From assembly GCA_037501455.1 (NCBI GenBank), contig CM074865.1, positions 32,470,501 to 32,534,500 of the forward strand: 64,000 nucleotides of DNA, read 5' to 3'. Source of the stretch: Lantana camara. Taxonomy: Eukaryota > Streptophyta > Magnoliopsida > Lamiales > Verbenaceae. Below are positions 36,994 to 49,374 of the stretch, piece by piece. A program made the position numbers and the translations under genes. The notes beneath the pieces are model-generated. The model was not told the origin of the DNA. It did no database searches and saw only the letters and a list, made by a program, of their open reading frames with translations. The first letter of the stretch is position 1, and each line of letters starts with the position of its first letter.

Positions 36994-37505
36994 GTAAGTA
37001 TGGCTATACTTTTATTATTTTATTGTTGATGCATGTTGGTAATAAGTTATAAATATATATACACACACACATACACATGTAGTTTATGTTATAGGTTAGT
37101 AATTGGGGGTAAGGGGTGGAGCCTTCCCATTGTTTGCTGTTAGTTTGTTGTTGCGTGGAACATGAAGATGTTTTGTGAAATACAGTATTATAGTGCGCAT
37201 GGATTTTTGATAGAGTAGAATTGCCAACATTGACTGCACTGCATATTGCCATCATATATGAAAACTGTTTTTGGTTCCTTAGCAGGCATATGTATTAAGT
37301 ATAAAAATCATTAGTAGGCATATGTATTTAGTTGTCCTTGTCATTAGTAAAATATAAAAGTATGAATTTGTTGTTATTATCTGCCTGAGTAGCCATAGCT
37401 GATCTTCGTCTTCTTTCACGCGCGCACACAAAAAGAAATTCAATGTGAATAATTAAACTTAACACCTAATAAAACTCTATCAATTTCTTTTTTTTTTTTT
37501 TGTAG

Positions 37506-37814
37506 ATGGATATTAATCCACAAAGACATTGGATGTATAATAGGACATATCCTAATCGTGGGGGCATTAGGCCAGAGTTTGTGAAAGGGGTTAACTCGTT
37601 TGTAGAACATGCTATGGGGTTAGACTATGTAATTAGGTATGGAAGTATCAGATGCCCCTGTAAAGCATGTGTTGGGAAGGGAACTTTATTGTCCCCAACT
37701 GACATCAAAGTGCATTTATATGTACTAATTAATAGAGGGCTTTTGTGTGAGTTCTTGTATTGTAGTATATGTGGTTTAATTGAGTTTGTTGTATTTCAGG
37801 AGGGAAGCTTATGA
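37506..37814 (+). pseudogene. CACTA transposase N-terminal fragment (transposase-associated domain)
   Basis: It begins MDINPQRHWMYNR immediately after a T13-rich tract and TGTAG, a likely acceptor, so the ATG probably opens the coding sequence. The line RPEFVKGVNSFVEHA, then IRCPCKACVGKG and DIKVHLY, are hallmarks of the domain (tryptophan near the start, CPC..C cluster) that precedes the catalytic part of plant CACTA transposases. After VHLY (residue ~78) the match stops and the remaining ~24 residues look like read-through. The whole catalytic domain is missing, so the protein is non-functional. Confidence 0.8.
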
Positions 37815-38012
37815 TATTGGGTGTTGGAAAAAAGAGAACTCCTGGAGTAGTGAATGAGATTCAACTTTATGGTTTTGTATAAGTGTGTTCGATTATCAAT
37901 TTGTAAGATTCTTATGTTTGTGTTTTCTACAAAATTTGTGTAGAATGACTTGAATTTAGTATGAGTAATGTTTGAAGACTAGTATGAATTGGATGAGTAA
38001 TGTTAAGACTTT

Positions 38013-38013
38013 G

Positions 38014-38061
<48 letters not shown>
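38013..38061. repeat. AT/GT microsatellite
   Basis: (TA)n followed by (TG)n inside the CACTA element. Confidence 0.9.
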
Positions 38062-38169
38062 TTGGATGTTCGGATCAAGTGATATTTGGTTATATATTGT
38101 AAAATAAATGCATATTTCGTACAGGTATAATAATTAATAAAAATAAAAAATATAATAAATTTTATTTTG

Positions 38170-38765
38170 AAAATTCCGATGGAAACCGAGGGAATTCCCT
38201 TGGAATAAATCAAAAATAAAACGAAACAATATTCCGAGGGAATTATCCCTCGAAAATCCCTCGGAATTTCCGAGGGAAATCCGAGGGAATTCCCTCGGAA
38301 AGATAAAAAAACTCTCTAAACATATTCCGAGGGAAATATCCCTCGGAATTCCCTCGGAAAAATGTAAAAAAATAATTTTTAAATATATTCCGAGGGAATT
38401 ATCCCTCGAAATTCCCTCGGAAACACGAAAAAAACAAATGTCTAAATACATTCCGAGGGAATAATCCGTCGGAATTCCCTCGGAATTATTATTTAATCTT
38501 TTTTATTTTTTCGTATTTCCTAGGGAATTCCCTCGGAATTCCCTCAAAGAAAATTCCGAGGGAATGATGTTACCGAGCAAATTCCGAGGGAATTCCGAGG
38601 AATAAAATTTTTGATATTTTCCCTCGGAATTCCCTCGGAAATATTTTTCCGAGGGAATTCCCTAGGAAAATTTTCCCTCGGAACCAATTCCGATGAGGGT
38701 TTTTCCGAGGGAATGCATTCCCTCTGAATTTGTTATTTTTCGAGGGAATCCCTCGGAATTCGCCT
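38170..38765. repeat. Right subterminal repeats of the CACTA element
   Basis: Dense TTCCGAGGGAAT units in both orientations mirroring the left end. The minus-strand ORFs that cross this block (38134-38451 and 38570-38875) are repeat artefacts. Confidence 0.85.
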
Positions 38766-40642
38766 GTTTTCTTGTAGTGTGTGTTTTTGCATGTATTGAA
38801 CTCCTCTAATCCGATGAGGCCGTTAAGAACTTTGTTGTTATGGGAATGACACATGAAACAAGTTCTTAACTCCATAGGCGAGGATTAGAAACATCTCCAA
38901 CTCGAGAGTCCGACAGACAGTGGGAGTGTCGACCTTGACTCTGTTGAGACTTGCTTATGTGATTATGTCCTTTTGAAGGATCACTTAGTTTCATGGAGTG
39001 ATAAGTGCATACGATGATGCGTTCATAATATATGAGGGTGATTGTTACTAGAACTTCATCACTGAGATGTCCCGCGTGAGAACATTCCTAAATGGGAAAG
39101 GAAGTCTCCTAGAAACTTCCAGATTAGGAAATATCCCACAGCTCAATAACGTGATTTATTAATCCTTAGACTTGAGATTATGTGATGTCTCATATGAGCT
39201 AACTCTGTAATCTTTGATATAGGCTCAAAAGGGTGTCGCCATATAGACACCTGAACCACGGCCTATGTTAAGATTACACAAGTGGCATATGTAGAATTAG
39301 TAGAATCAACAAAGGACCTACACTTGTTACAAGAACAAGAATGATCTCTTACTGATTGAGTTGTTCGTAGTCCATTAAACTTAAACCCTTGGCCAAGGTG
39401 GATAAAAGATCAAGACATCAAGAAAATGGGGTTTTCTTGGATTGAGGTCTAAATGGATATGAAACGAACTTAACTTTAAAGATCAAGAATATTTAGGCTC
39501 TGAGAATATTCCCATGCCTTAGTTCTTGATTGAGAAATGGAGTTGTAAGAGGATCGTATTTCACTGTATGTTATTGACTGAAAGGTTCTTCGATTCATTT
39601 AGTTATTCGGCTAGGGGTCACACATCCATTGCTAGATTACAATAGTGTGATCTGTGAAGTGATTAATTAATTACTGTCACTGCTAATCGAATAATGAACC
39701 TATAGGGTCTCACACAAATGCCAGGACACGAGGGTTATGGTAGGATGTGAATATGATTAACGAAGGATCAAAATGTTGATCGAAGAAGGTAAAATGCCTT
39801 GCCACGAGTCACAGTAATGACGTGGCTACCACGTGTCTTGTACACGTGGGTCACATGTGTGATGCACACGTGTCACGGATGACGTGGCTTAGGCGTGTGG
39901 AATTATTCCACACGCGAATTCTTTTCTAGAATTAATTAATTAAATTGTAATTAATTAATTTAAGTCTTTTAATTAATTTTGAATTAATTATTAAGATTTT
40001 ATTTCTCAAGCTTAACCTAATAAATAATTAATTAAGAATTAATTAATTTATTGAATCTTGAATTTTAGGTTTAGGAAAGTTGAAAAGTCTAACTTTCTAT
40101 TGTGGGAGAGAGAAAGTTATTCTTGCAAGACTTGGAGAACAAGTTGGGAACTTATTTTCTCCAATTAAATTAAATAATTAATTAGTTAATTAGTGAGCAA
40201 GAAAACAAAGCCCATTAGGTTTAGGAAACCCTAAGGGGCTCGATCAACACTAGTATAAATACTAGTGGTGGTGCTTCTTTTGTTCTTTAGACCATCACTC
40301 ACGAAGTGTTAAGTTTTTGAGAAAAATAAAAGAAAAGTTTTCAGAGCAAAACCCTAGCCATTAACACTAGTTATAGAACTAGCTTTCTCACTTGCTTGAT
40401 CGAGTTGTAGGACTGGTGTGGATACGCTTTAGAGGATCGCTGCTTTGGGATCTATCGAGAATCGTTCGAGGGACATTCCGCTTGAAGGGTGTTCAGTAGG
40501 CGGTACTGACATCAATCGAAAGCTTCAATCTACGTAAGTTTCTAAACACCCTAAGATACGATATGAGAATTGCAAGTCCATGATCAATCTTTTGGAGAAA
40601 CTTTAAATTTCCGCTGCATTTCTACTCTAGTTTTCCAACAAG

Positions 40643-40655
40643 TGGTATCAAAGCC
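40643..40655 (+). other. Primer binding site of copia 2
   Basis: TGGTATCAAAGCC, two bases after the 5' LTR, complementary to the 3' end of initiator tRNA-Met apart from one position. Confidence 0.88.
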
Positions 40656-42843
40656 ACCTTGCAATGCTCGTATTGTATCGATACAGCTTTACGAATTTTG
40701 ATTGAAAATTCTTGAATTTGAGTATATGTTGTGTATTCATGATTTTAGTTTGAAATAAAAAATTGCCGGAACAAAACTATTTCTTAAAACTTTTGCGAAA
40801 ATTGTTTCCTGATTAATCTGGTTTTAAACTGTTTTGATTCAGATTACTTTGAACTGTTTTAATTCGAAATTAGATTACATGAATTTGGAGAAATTGCGAA
40901 ACGAAAATTACGGAACGGGTCAACCCGCGCGCGATCGAGCACGGGGTTGCGCGCATCAAGTACGCGTATGGGGCAGCATCACACAACCCCGCACCTGCCG
41001 AGACCCACCGTGCGAGGTTGCCCGTGCACGCCTAGGCGCGACAGCGCACTGTTCCGCCCAGACCGCCGGGAGCGCCTGCTCGCAGGCGAGCGGACGTGCA
41101 CGCCTCTGGCGGGCGTCTCCTCGCACCCGCCTAGCACAGCCGCGTGGGCTGTGAGCGCAGTGGCGCGCGCGCTAGCGGGCGGCGGCTGCGCGCCTCGCAT
41201 GTGATATCCCTGGCCCGTTTTCGCTTCGTGTTTTTCCAGTTTCGTGAAATCCCGAATTACGAAAATTTGATTTTAAAATTATAAAATTATTTATTTGAAA
41301 TAATTATAAAATTTGGGATTTTATGAATTAAAGTCATGTTCTTATTTTTTCGAGAAAATTACGAAAATCACTTTGAATGATTTATTTGACAAAATTTAAT
41401 TGTTGAATTAATTGTTGTTTTGTCATAATCCGGTGACTTCGATTTTGAATAAATTCATGAATAATGAACAATATTCAAATTGCTTAAGTTAATTGTAACT
41501 TGAAGTCAAAGGAATTTTAAATTTAGTTGGTAAATTAAATAAAAGCCGAATCATGCTAGTTTAGGTGATCATGGGTTAGTCTTATGTATGTTTTAAATTC
41601 TTCACATGGATGATTTCAATTGGGGTAGGAGCCCCATAGTTGCGCTTTTCAATTAGGGTTAGAGCCCTACTTATGTGCGTACTGTTATGTGTTTATTATG
41701 TGGCTTTCCTTATTATTGTTTTTGGGCCGGGGTATGCCCCGTGTACTTGTCTATGGCCAATATGAAGATTGAACCATATTACTTTATGTAAAGAGAGTAG
41801 AACTTAGGAAGTGAGGTTTTTATTTTCATTTTAGAGACAAGCACCCATGGAATACGAAGGATCTACAAGGAGCACTTAAAAGAACGGTGGCCATGAGAAG
41901 ACCCCTCAAAATGTTTAGGAGGGTTTCTATTGATGTAATAGATAGGGCTGTTTTTCTATTAAATTTTGTACCCCTATGTGATATGAACTGTCTTATGTGG
42001 CATGAATGTTAGAACTAGTGATTTTGGAGTGGCTCCCGAAATCACATATAAGATAGGATACCCATGATCATCTCATAATTAGTATCATGCTAGGACATGT
42101 TATCTGCTAATTGCTTCTGTGATGCACTTTAGGTGAAATTACATTAAACAAGAGAATTAAAATTTGGATAACATTATCTGTTGGTGAGGTCATTCGAAAA
42201 TCCCTTTTAAATATTGTGCTAAATTCGAATAAACAGGCATTTTATCACGGTAATAAATTTCCTAGCATTCCATCAAAAGGATTTAGGACTTAATAAGTGA
42301 ACCTAGTTGCCATCTCACGAGTCGTGGGGTAATTAGTGGATCTTATTAACTTTTAGTTTCCTGATTAATTATTTTATATGATTAATATTTCTTAACCATT
42401 TTAGAATGGGTGATGTCTCACGAGTCGTGGGTCGTTCCGGACTAAGTTTGGTTAAGATCTTATGATTGATGGGTCTAGCTCAACACTAAAGTAGATATGG
42501 ATGTCTCACGAGTCGTGGGTCCATAGTCGAAAGATCAGTGACGCAAAACATTACTAGGAATTCAATGAGAGATCGAATTGGTAATTAGTACCTACCTAAG
42601 AACCTTAGACCTTTGGATGTCTCACGAATCGTGGGTCCAAAACTAAGATTGCTTGTGATCCTAGTACCCACTGAGAAAATAAGTTTCTTCTAAAGTCGTT
42701 GGGATTTCTGGACTTTCTAAAAACAGTGGGAGAACATATTTCTAAAGACCTTGATAATATGTATAATCGTTATTATTCAGTATGCTCATGATTTCTCTGT
42801 TTTTCCATTTAGGTTGTAGTTTTGTGATTCTCTACAAACTGAA
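40656..42843 (+). other. Copia 2 untranslated leader
   Basis: About 2.2 kb between primer site and gag with no credible gene. It holds a strongly GC- and CpG-rich island at about 40917-41205 (the overlapping ORFs at 40834-41204 on both strands are by-products of this composition) and four copies of a CACGANTCGTG palindrome at 42316-42633. Copia packaging and dimerisation signals would be expected in this region in general; none can be identified here. Confidence 0.75.
42316..42633. repeat. Four CACGANTCGTG palindromes in the copia 2 leader
   Basis: CACGAGTCGTG at 42316-42326, 42419-42429 and 42507-42517, and CACGAATCGTG at 42623-42633; three sit in the longer phrase GATGTCTCACGA(G/A)TCGTGGGT. 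Spacing is 103, 88 and 116 bp. Confidence 0.9.
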
Positions 42844-45800
42844 ATGGCAACAAAAAACCCTTTGGTACCATCCTCGAATCAAACAAGTTGACGGGGCCCA
42901 ATTACTCTGATTGGCTTCGGAATCTAAAGATAGTTTTAGATTCTCAGAAGAGAAGATTTGTTCTCTTCGAGGGAGAGCCTACCCCTGAGGGTGAGGCTCC
43001 GACTCGGGCCGAAAGAGACGTGATTGCGAAATGGTCTAACGACAATCATCAAGCCCGTTGCCTCATGTTGGCTAACATGTCTCCGGACATGCAAAGGCAA
43101 CATGAGTCTATAGAATGTGCTTGGGAGATTTATGACCATTTTGAGCAATTGTACCGCCCCAAAGAGCTCGTTCTAAGGTACAACACCTCTAAGGAGCTCT
43201 TTCATCTCAGAATGAAAGAAGGTACAAGTGTCCACGAACATGGGCTTAAGTTCCTCGATTTGAACGAGAAGCTTACTTCTATGGAGATGCCTCTAAGCGA
43301 GGACCTCGTCGTGGACTTGTTGCTCGCATCGCTTCCACCATCATTCAATCCTTTCATGCTGAACTTCAACATGAATCATGCTCATGCTACTGTCGCTGAG
43401 TTGATTAGTCAGCTAGTGACTGCTGAAGTCACGATAAAGAAGGATAACAAAATAATGATGGTCACATCCTCTTCTAAGCCTTCTAAAAGTAAAGGGAAGA
43501 AAGTTCCCAAGAAGAAGGGATCTCTTAAACCCGATGGAGGGGTTAAAAAGAGAAAGGCCAAGAAGAAAAGGGATCAGAGAGAGGACGTTTGTCACCACTG
43601 TGGCAAGAAAGGGTATTGGAAGAGGAACTGCCTAGAGTACAAGGATACTCTAAAGAAAGGTATGTTTATTGTTGAAGTAAATCTAACTATTGATTCTAAT
43701 TCTTGGGTACTTGATACCGGCTGTGGAGCTCATATCTGTAATGATGTACAGATGCTAAATGAGGTTCGGCAGCTCGAAGAAGGAGAATGCATCTTGAAGG
43801 TTGGGAATGGATCAAGCGTTCAAGCTCAAGTCATTGGGACGTGTAGATTAGATTTAGGTGTCTTTACTTTAGTTTTGAATAAAGTCCTTTATGTACCTTC
43901 TATTATTCGTAATATAATTTCCATTCCAATATTAGATTGTGAAGGATATGAGACTTTCTCCAGAAATGGAAAATTTTATCTTAAGAAGAATAAAGCTTTC
44001 GTTTTACTTGGTACATTATCTAATGGACTTTATACAAATAAAGACACCAATATTTTAAATATACAACAATCAAACAAACGCAAAAGAGATGACAAGATCT
44101 CAGCTTCTTTATGGCACGCACGTTTAGGCTATATTTCTAAAGATAGGATTGCTAAGTTAACTAATTTAGGATCATTCTATGATAATGAACTTAAAGAGTT
44201 GACTCATTGTGAATCATGTCTTAAAGGAAAAATGGCCAAGACTCCCTTTAATGGTAAAATGGAACGTGCCACTAAAGTGTTGGATTTAATCTATACTGAT
44301 GTTTGTGGACCACTTAGTGTAAGTACTAGAAACAACCATCAGTATTTCATAACCTTCATAGATAACTTTAGTCGTTTTGGTTATGTGTACTTAATGAAGT
44401 ATAAATCCAAAGCCTTTGAGAAATTCTTGGAATTTCAGAAGGAGGTTGAGAACCAAACCGGTCACAAGATTAAGACACCTTGATTTGATCGAGGTGGCGA
44501 GTATCTAAGTGATGAATTCCTTAATCATCTCAGAGATAATGGAATTATCTCTCAGTGGACTCTTCCGGGAACTCCTCAATTGAATGGAGTTTCCGAACGA
44601 AGGAACAGAACACTACTTGATATGGTTCGCTCCATGATGAGTTTCACTTAATTGCCACCATCATTCTGGGGTTATGCCCTAGAATCAGCAGTTAAGATTC
44701 TGAATCTTGTTCCCTCCAAATCTATACCCAAAACCCCATATGAGATGTGGTTTGGCAAAATCCCTAACTATTCTTACTTAAGAATTTGGGGTTGTCCTGC
44801 TTACGTGAAGAGGATACTGGGAGATAAGCTTGAAGCTGGATCAAGTTTATGTAACTTCGTAGGATATCCTAAAGAGTCAATAGGATATCATTTCTACGAT
44901 CCTCTTGAACAAAAGGTCTTTGTGTCAAGAAACACCACTTTTCTTAAGGATTCATTCCTTAAAGGAAAGAAAGGTAAGATCGCAGAACTCGAAGAGGTTC
45001 GAGACCAAGGTACCATGCCCAGCTTGGAGAACGACGTCCCTATCCCTACCCAAGAGAGTGATACACGCGATAATCCTCCTCAAATAAGACGTTCTGAACG
45101 CATTCCTAGACAACCAGAGAGATGGTATGGTTTTCTCCACCAAACATCTCAAATGGATAATGATCCATTAACTTATGAGGAGGCACTGTTAGATTCAGAC
45201 TCTAAACAGTGGAAAGAAGCAATGAAATCCGAAATGGATTCCATGTACTCTAACCAAGTTTGGACCTTGGTTGATCCACCTGATGGGATCAGGCCCATAG
45301 GGTGTAAATGGATATATAAGCGCAAGCTTGGAGTAGATGGAAGTGTGGTAGCCTTTCAAGCAAGATTAGTTGCTAAGGGGTTTACTCAAAGACCAGGTGT
45401 AGACTTTGATGAAACCTTCTCCCCGGTTGCAACGCAAAAATCCATTAGGATCCTACTTGCCATTGCTGCGTATTATGACTATGAGGTATGGCAAATGGAT
45501 GTGAAAACTGCCTTTCTCAATGGAGACATTGACAAAGACATTTACATGGAGCAACCCATGGGTTTCACATTCAGTGGGAGCGAGCAAAAGGTTTGCAAGC
45601 TTCAACGTTCAATCTACGGATAGAAACAAGCTTCTAGGAATTGGAACATTCGATTTGATGATGCAGTCAAATCGTTTGGCTTCAGTCAAAATCCAAATGA
45701 GTCCTACGTGTACAAGAAAGAATTGGAAACCTCGATTCAATTTCTGGTACTCTATTTGGATGACATCCTCCTCATTGGGAATGCGAAGGATGACATGAGA

Positions 45801-46741
45801 GTAACAAAGTCTTGGTTATCGAACCAATTTGAGATGAAGGTTCCTGGTGATGCATCCTACATTCTCGGTATAAAGATCTATCGGGATAGATCTAAGAGAT
45901 TGTTAGGATTATCACAGTCGGTTTACATAGACAAAGTACTAAAGAGATTTAGTATGGAAGCATCCAAATGTGGAAAACTTCCAATGGGCCCGGGAACAGT
46001 TCTTTCGAAGAAGCTGTGTCCCAAAACTGAACTTGAAAAGTCCAGGATGTCCAAAATTCCTTATGCATCAGCTATAGGAAGCATAATGTATGCAATGCTA
46101 TGTACCCGACCGGATGTGGCTTATGCACTTAGTGTGACAATCCGATTCCAATCTGACCCTGGTGAAGGTCACTGGACTGCTGTAAAGAATATCCTTAAGT
46201 ACTTACGGAGAACTAAGGATTTATTCCTGGTTTACGGAGGCCAGCAGGATCTTGTCGTTAGAGGATACTGTGATGCAAGCTTTACATCAGACATGAATGA
46301 CTTTAAATCTATGTCAGTATACATATTCTGCCTGAGCGGCGGAGCAGTGAGTTGGAAAAGTTCCAAGCAAGCGACCACTGCTGATTCGACCACTGAGGCC
46401 GAATACTTAGCTGCAAACGATGCAGCTAAGGAAGGTGTTTGGGTAAGAAACTTCATCCACGAGCTGGGTGTAGTTCCTAGCATTAAAAACTCGGTACAGT
46501 GTTTTGTGATAACACCGGGGCGGTTGCTCAAGCAAGAGAACCAAGATCTCAGCAAAGGACCAAGCACATTTTGAGGAAGTATCACTTAATCCGTGATATA
46601 ATCAAGAGAGGAGATGTGCAAATTGAAAGGGTCACATCGACACAGAACATGACAGATCCACTTACTAAAGCCCATAGTCAACAGACTTTCGAAGGACATC
46701 TTCAGAAGATGGGTCTTAGAATAGCACCTGAGTGGCTTTGA
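42844..46741 (+). pseudogene. Copia 2 gag-pol polyprotein, broken
   Basis: The ATG at 42844 (MATKNP) is out of frame with the rest, which reads LTGPNYSDWLRNLK from 42882, so about one base was lost near 42855-42862. The domain order is gag, zinc knuckle CHHCGKKGYWKRNC (the usual His is Tyr), protease WVLDTGCGAH, integrase with LWHARLGYIS (second zinc His also Tyr) and CESCLKGKM, then FDRGGEY and SERRN, reverse transcriptase with YLDD, and RNase H with TEAEY. In-frame stops are at 44481 (TGA), 44649 (TAA) and 45621 (TAG; copia 1 keeps TTG). One T is missing near 46494 and shifts the frame until PEWL and TGA at 46739. Order INT before RT defines Ty1/copia. Confidence 0.93.
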
Positions 46742-46747
46742 CGGGCA

Positions 46748-46757
46748 AGTGGGAGAT
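46748..46757 (+). other. Polypurine tract of copia 2
   Basis: AAGTGGGAGA immediately before the 3' LTR. Confidence 0.85.
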
Positions 46758-48776
46758 TGTTAGGAATAGTGCCCTTAAAGCAGCTTTTCGCTTTACTATT
46801 TCCTTGTAATATCACAAACAGTCTTTGAATAATAAACGAGGTGATTTTTTTCATAGGCATTCACTTCTTTATGTGTTTATTTATGTCTGTTTGGGTTGAC
46901 TATGTTTTTGCATGTATTGAACTCCTCTAATCCGATGAGACCGTTAAGAACTTTGTTGTTATGGGAACGACACATGAAACAAGTTCTTAACTCCCTAGGT
47001 GAGGATTAGAAACATCTCCAACTCGAGAGTCCGACAGACAGTGGGAGTGTCGACCTTGACTCTGTTGAGACTTGCTTATATGATTATGTCCTTTTGAAGG
47101 ATCACTCAGTTTCATGGAGTGATAAGTGCATACGATGATGCGTTCATAATATATGAGGGTTATTGTTACTAGAACTTCATCACTGAGATGTCCCGCGTGA
47201 GAACATTCCTAAATGGGAAAGGAAGTCTCCTAGAAACTTCCAGATTAGGAAATATCCCACAGGTCAATAACGTGATTCATTAATCCTTAGACTTGAGATT
47301 ATGTGATGTCTCATATGAGCTAACTCTGTAATCTTTGATATAGGCTCAAAAGGGTGTCGCCATATAGACACCTGAACCACGGCCTATGTTGATATTACAC
47401 AAGTGGTATATATAGAATTAGTAGAATCAACAAAGGACCTACACTTGTTGCAAGAACAAGAATGATCTCTTACTGATTGAGTTATTCGTAGTCCATTAAA
47501 CTTAAACCCTTGGCCAAGGTGGATAAAAGATCAAGACATCAAGAAAATGGGGTTTTCTTGGATTCAGGTCTAAATGGATATGAAACGAACTTAACTTTAA
47601 AGATCAAGAATATTTAGGCTCTGAGAATATTCCTATGCCTTAGTTCTTGATTGAGAGATGGAGTTGTAAGAGGATCGTATTTCACTGTATGTTATTGACT
47701 GAAAGGTTCTTCGATTCATTTCGTTATTCGGCTAGGGGTCACACATCCATTGCTAGATTACAATAGTGCGATCTGTGAAGTGATTAATTAATTAGTGAAT
47801 TAATTAATTACTATCACTGCTAATCGAATAATGAACCTATAGGGTCACACACAAATGTCAGGACATGAGGGTTATGGTAGGATGTGAATATGATTAACGA
47901 AGGATCAAAATGTTGATCGAAGAAGGCAAAATGCCTTTCCACGAGTCACAATAATGACTTGGCTGCCACGTGTCTTGTACACGTGGGTCACACGTATGAT
48001 GCACACGTGTCACGGATGACGTGGCTTAGGCGTGTGGAATTATTCCACACGCGAATTCTTTTCTAGAATTAATTAATTAAATTGTAATTAATTAATTTAA
48101 GTCTTTTAATTAATTTTGAATTAATTATTAAGATTTTATATCTCAAGCTTAACCTAATAAATAATTAATTAAGAATTAATTAATTTATTGAATCTTGACT
48201 TTTAGCTTTAGAAAAGTTGAAAAGTCTAACTTTCTATTGTAGGAGAGAGAAATTATTCTTGCAAGACTTGGAGAACAAGTTGGGAACTTATTTTCTCCAA
48301 TTAAATTAAATAATTAATTAGTTAATTAGTGAGCAAGAAAACAAAGCCCATTAGGTTTAGGAAACCCTAAGGGGCTCGATCCACACTAGTATAATTACTA
48401 GTGGTGGTGCTTCTCTTATTCTTTAGACCAACACTCACGAAGTGTTAAGTTTTTGAGAAAAATAAAAGAAAAGTTTTCAAAGCAAAACCCTAGTCGTTAA
48501 CACAAGTTATAGAACTAGTATTCTCACTTGCTTGATCGTGTTCTAGGACTGGTGTGGATACGCTTTAGAGGATCGCTGCTTTGGGATCTATCGAGAACCG
48601 TTCGAGGGACATTCCGCTTGAAGGGTGTTGAGTAGGCGGTACTGACATCACTAGAAAGCTTCAATCTACGTAAGTTTCTAAACAGCCTAAGATACGATAC
48701 GAGAATTGCAAGTCCATGATCAATCTTTTGGAAAAATTTTAAATTTCCGCTGCGTTTCTGCTCTAGTTTTCCAGCA
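46758..48776 (+). repeat. 3' LTR of copia 2
   Basis: TGTTAGGAATAG ... TTTTCCAGCA, 2019 bp, followed by ATTCC. It includes the uninterrupted CACTA target region near 46897. It closely matches the 5' LTR and more loosely the copia 1 LTR. Confidence 0.95.
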
Positions 48777-49374
48777 ATTCCCACCCCAAGAAAGAAGAAA
48801 AGTTCAGCTCCAAGAAGAAAGAAAGAAGAGAAGAGAAAGCACTATTGAAACTTTGATCCTTTGAGTTCAATCACTTCCATACTTCTTCAACTTTTGAAGG
48901 TAAGTGTATAGTTGTATTTTTCACTCTTCTATGCTTCTTTTAATCCATGAAATTCATGTTTTAATCTTGGCTTGATATGAATTTGAAGAATTACATGAAT
49001 AGTATGGGTTTGCTCATATTTGGGATCCATTAACTAGCTTGAGAGTTGTGATGTTTTGATGCATATTTGTTGATTATATGAACTTCTTTACTTCATTCTT
49101 GACACTTAGCACATGGTACATGTGTAATATATGATTCACCATTGATGGCTTTGAAGAATTTTTCAGTTTTTGGACCATAAACTTGAAAATGGAATTTGCT
49201 CTCCATGATCAGCTGTCACGTGAGGATTCGAAGTGTTTTGTGATGTTTTTGAGCTGTTTTTATTGCTTTCTTTACATGATATTGAAGTGTACTTATTTCC
49301 CTATAAGAATACCTTGCTTTGCCATGAGTTTTGCCCTGTTTTGAGCTCCATTTTAGTTGTTCGAACTGCCCCCA

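Larger units (their letters stand above)
31966..38779 (+). mobile_element. CACTA (CMC/EnSpm) DNA transposon, internally deleted
   Basis: Terminal inverted repeats CACTACAAGAAAA ... TTTTCTTGTAGTG extend to about 30 bp with one mismatch at position 14. The 3 bp duplication TGT is at 31963-31965 and 38780-38782, and the empty site is visible in the copia 1 LTR (TTGACTGTGTTTTGC near 6337). The 6814 bp contain subterminal repeat blocks, a tandem repeat block, candidate exons and only the first domain of a transposase. It must depend on an autonomous relative to move. Confidence 0.95.
31820..40640 (+). repeat. 5' LTR of copia 2, split by a CACTA element
   Basis: LTR sequence occupies 31820-31965 and 38780-40640 (38780-38782 is the duplicated TGT). 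It starts TGTTAGGAATAG and ends TTTTCCAACA, just before the primer site. A TATA-like AGTATAAATACTAGTGG lies at about 40252-40268. Confidence 0.93.
31820..48776 (+). mobile_element. Ty1/copia retrotransposon copia 2 (with nested CACTA)
   Basis: ATTCC is duplicated at 31815-31819 and 48777-48781. Both LTRs, the primer site, leader, gag-pol and polypurine tract are present in order; without the CACTA insert it is about 10.1 kb. A hand comparison of about 400 bp of the two LTRs (39061-39420 against the 47180-47520 region) gave about 8 differences, roughly 2%, so it is clearly older than element H. The lineage within copia is not assigned. The polymerase frame is broken in five places, so the element is dead. 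Confidence 0.95.

Noticed and set aside
38134..38875. Minus-strand ORFs rich in FPREF/SEGIPR phrases
   Set aside because: They are translations of the CACTA subterminal repeats.
40834..41204. Overlapping Arg/Ala-rich ORFs on both strands
   Set aside because: They are produced by the GC-rich leader island of copia 2, have no domain, and lie between primer site and gag.
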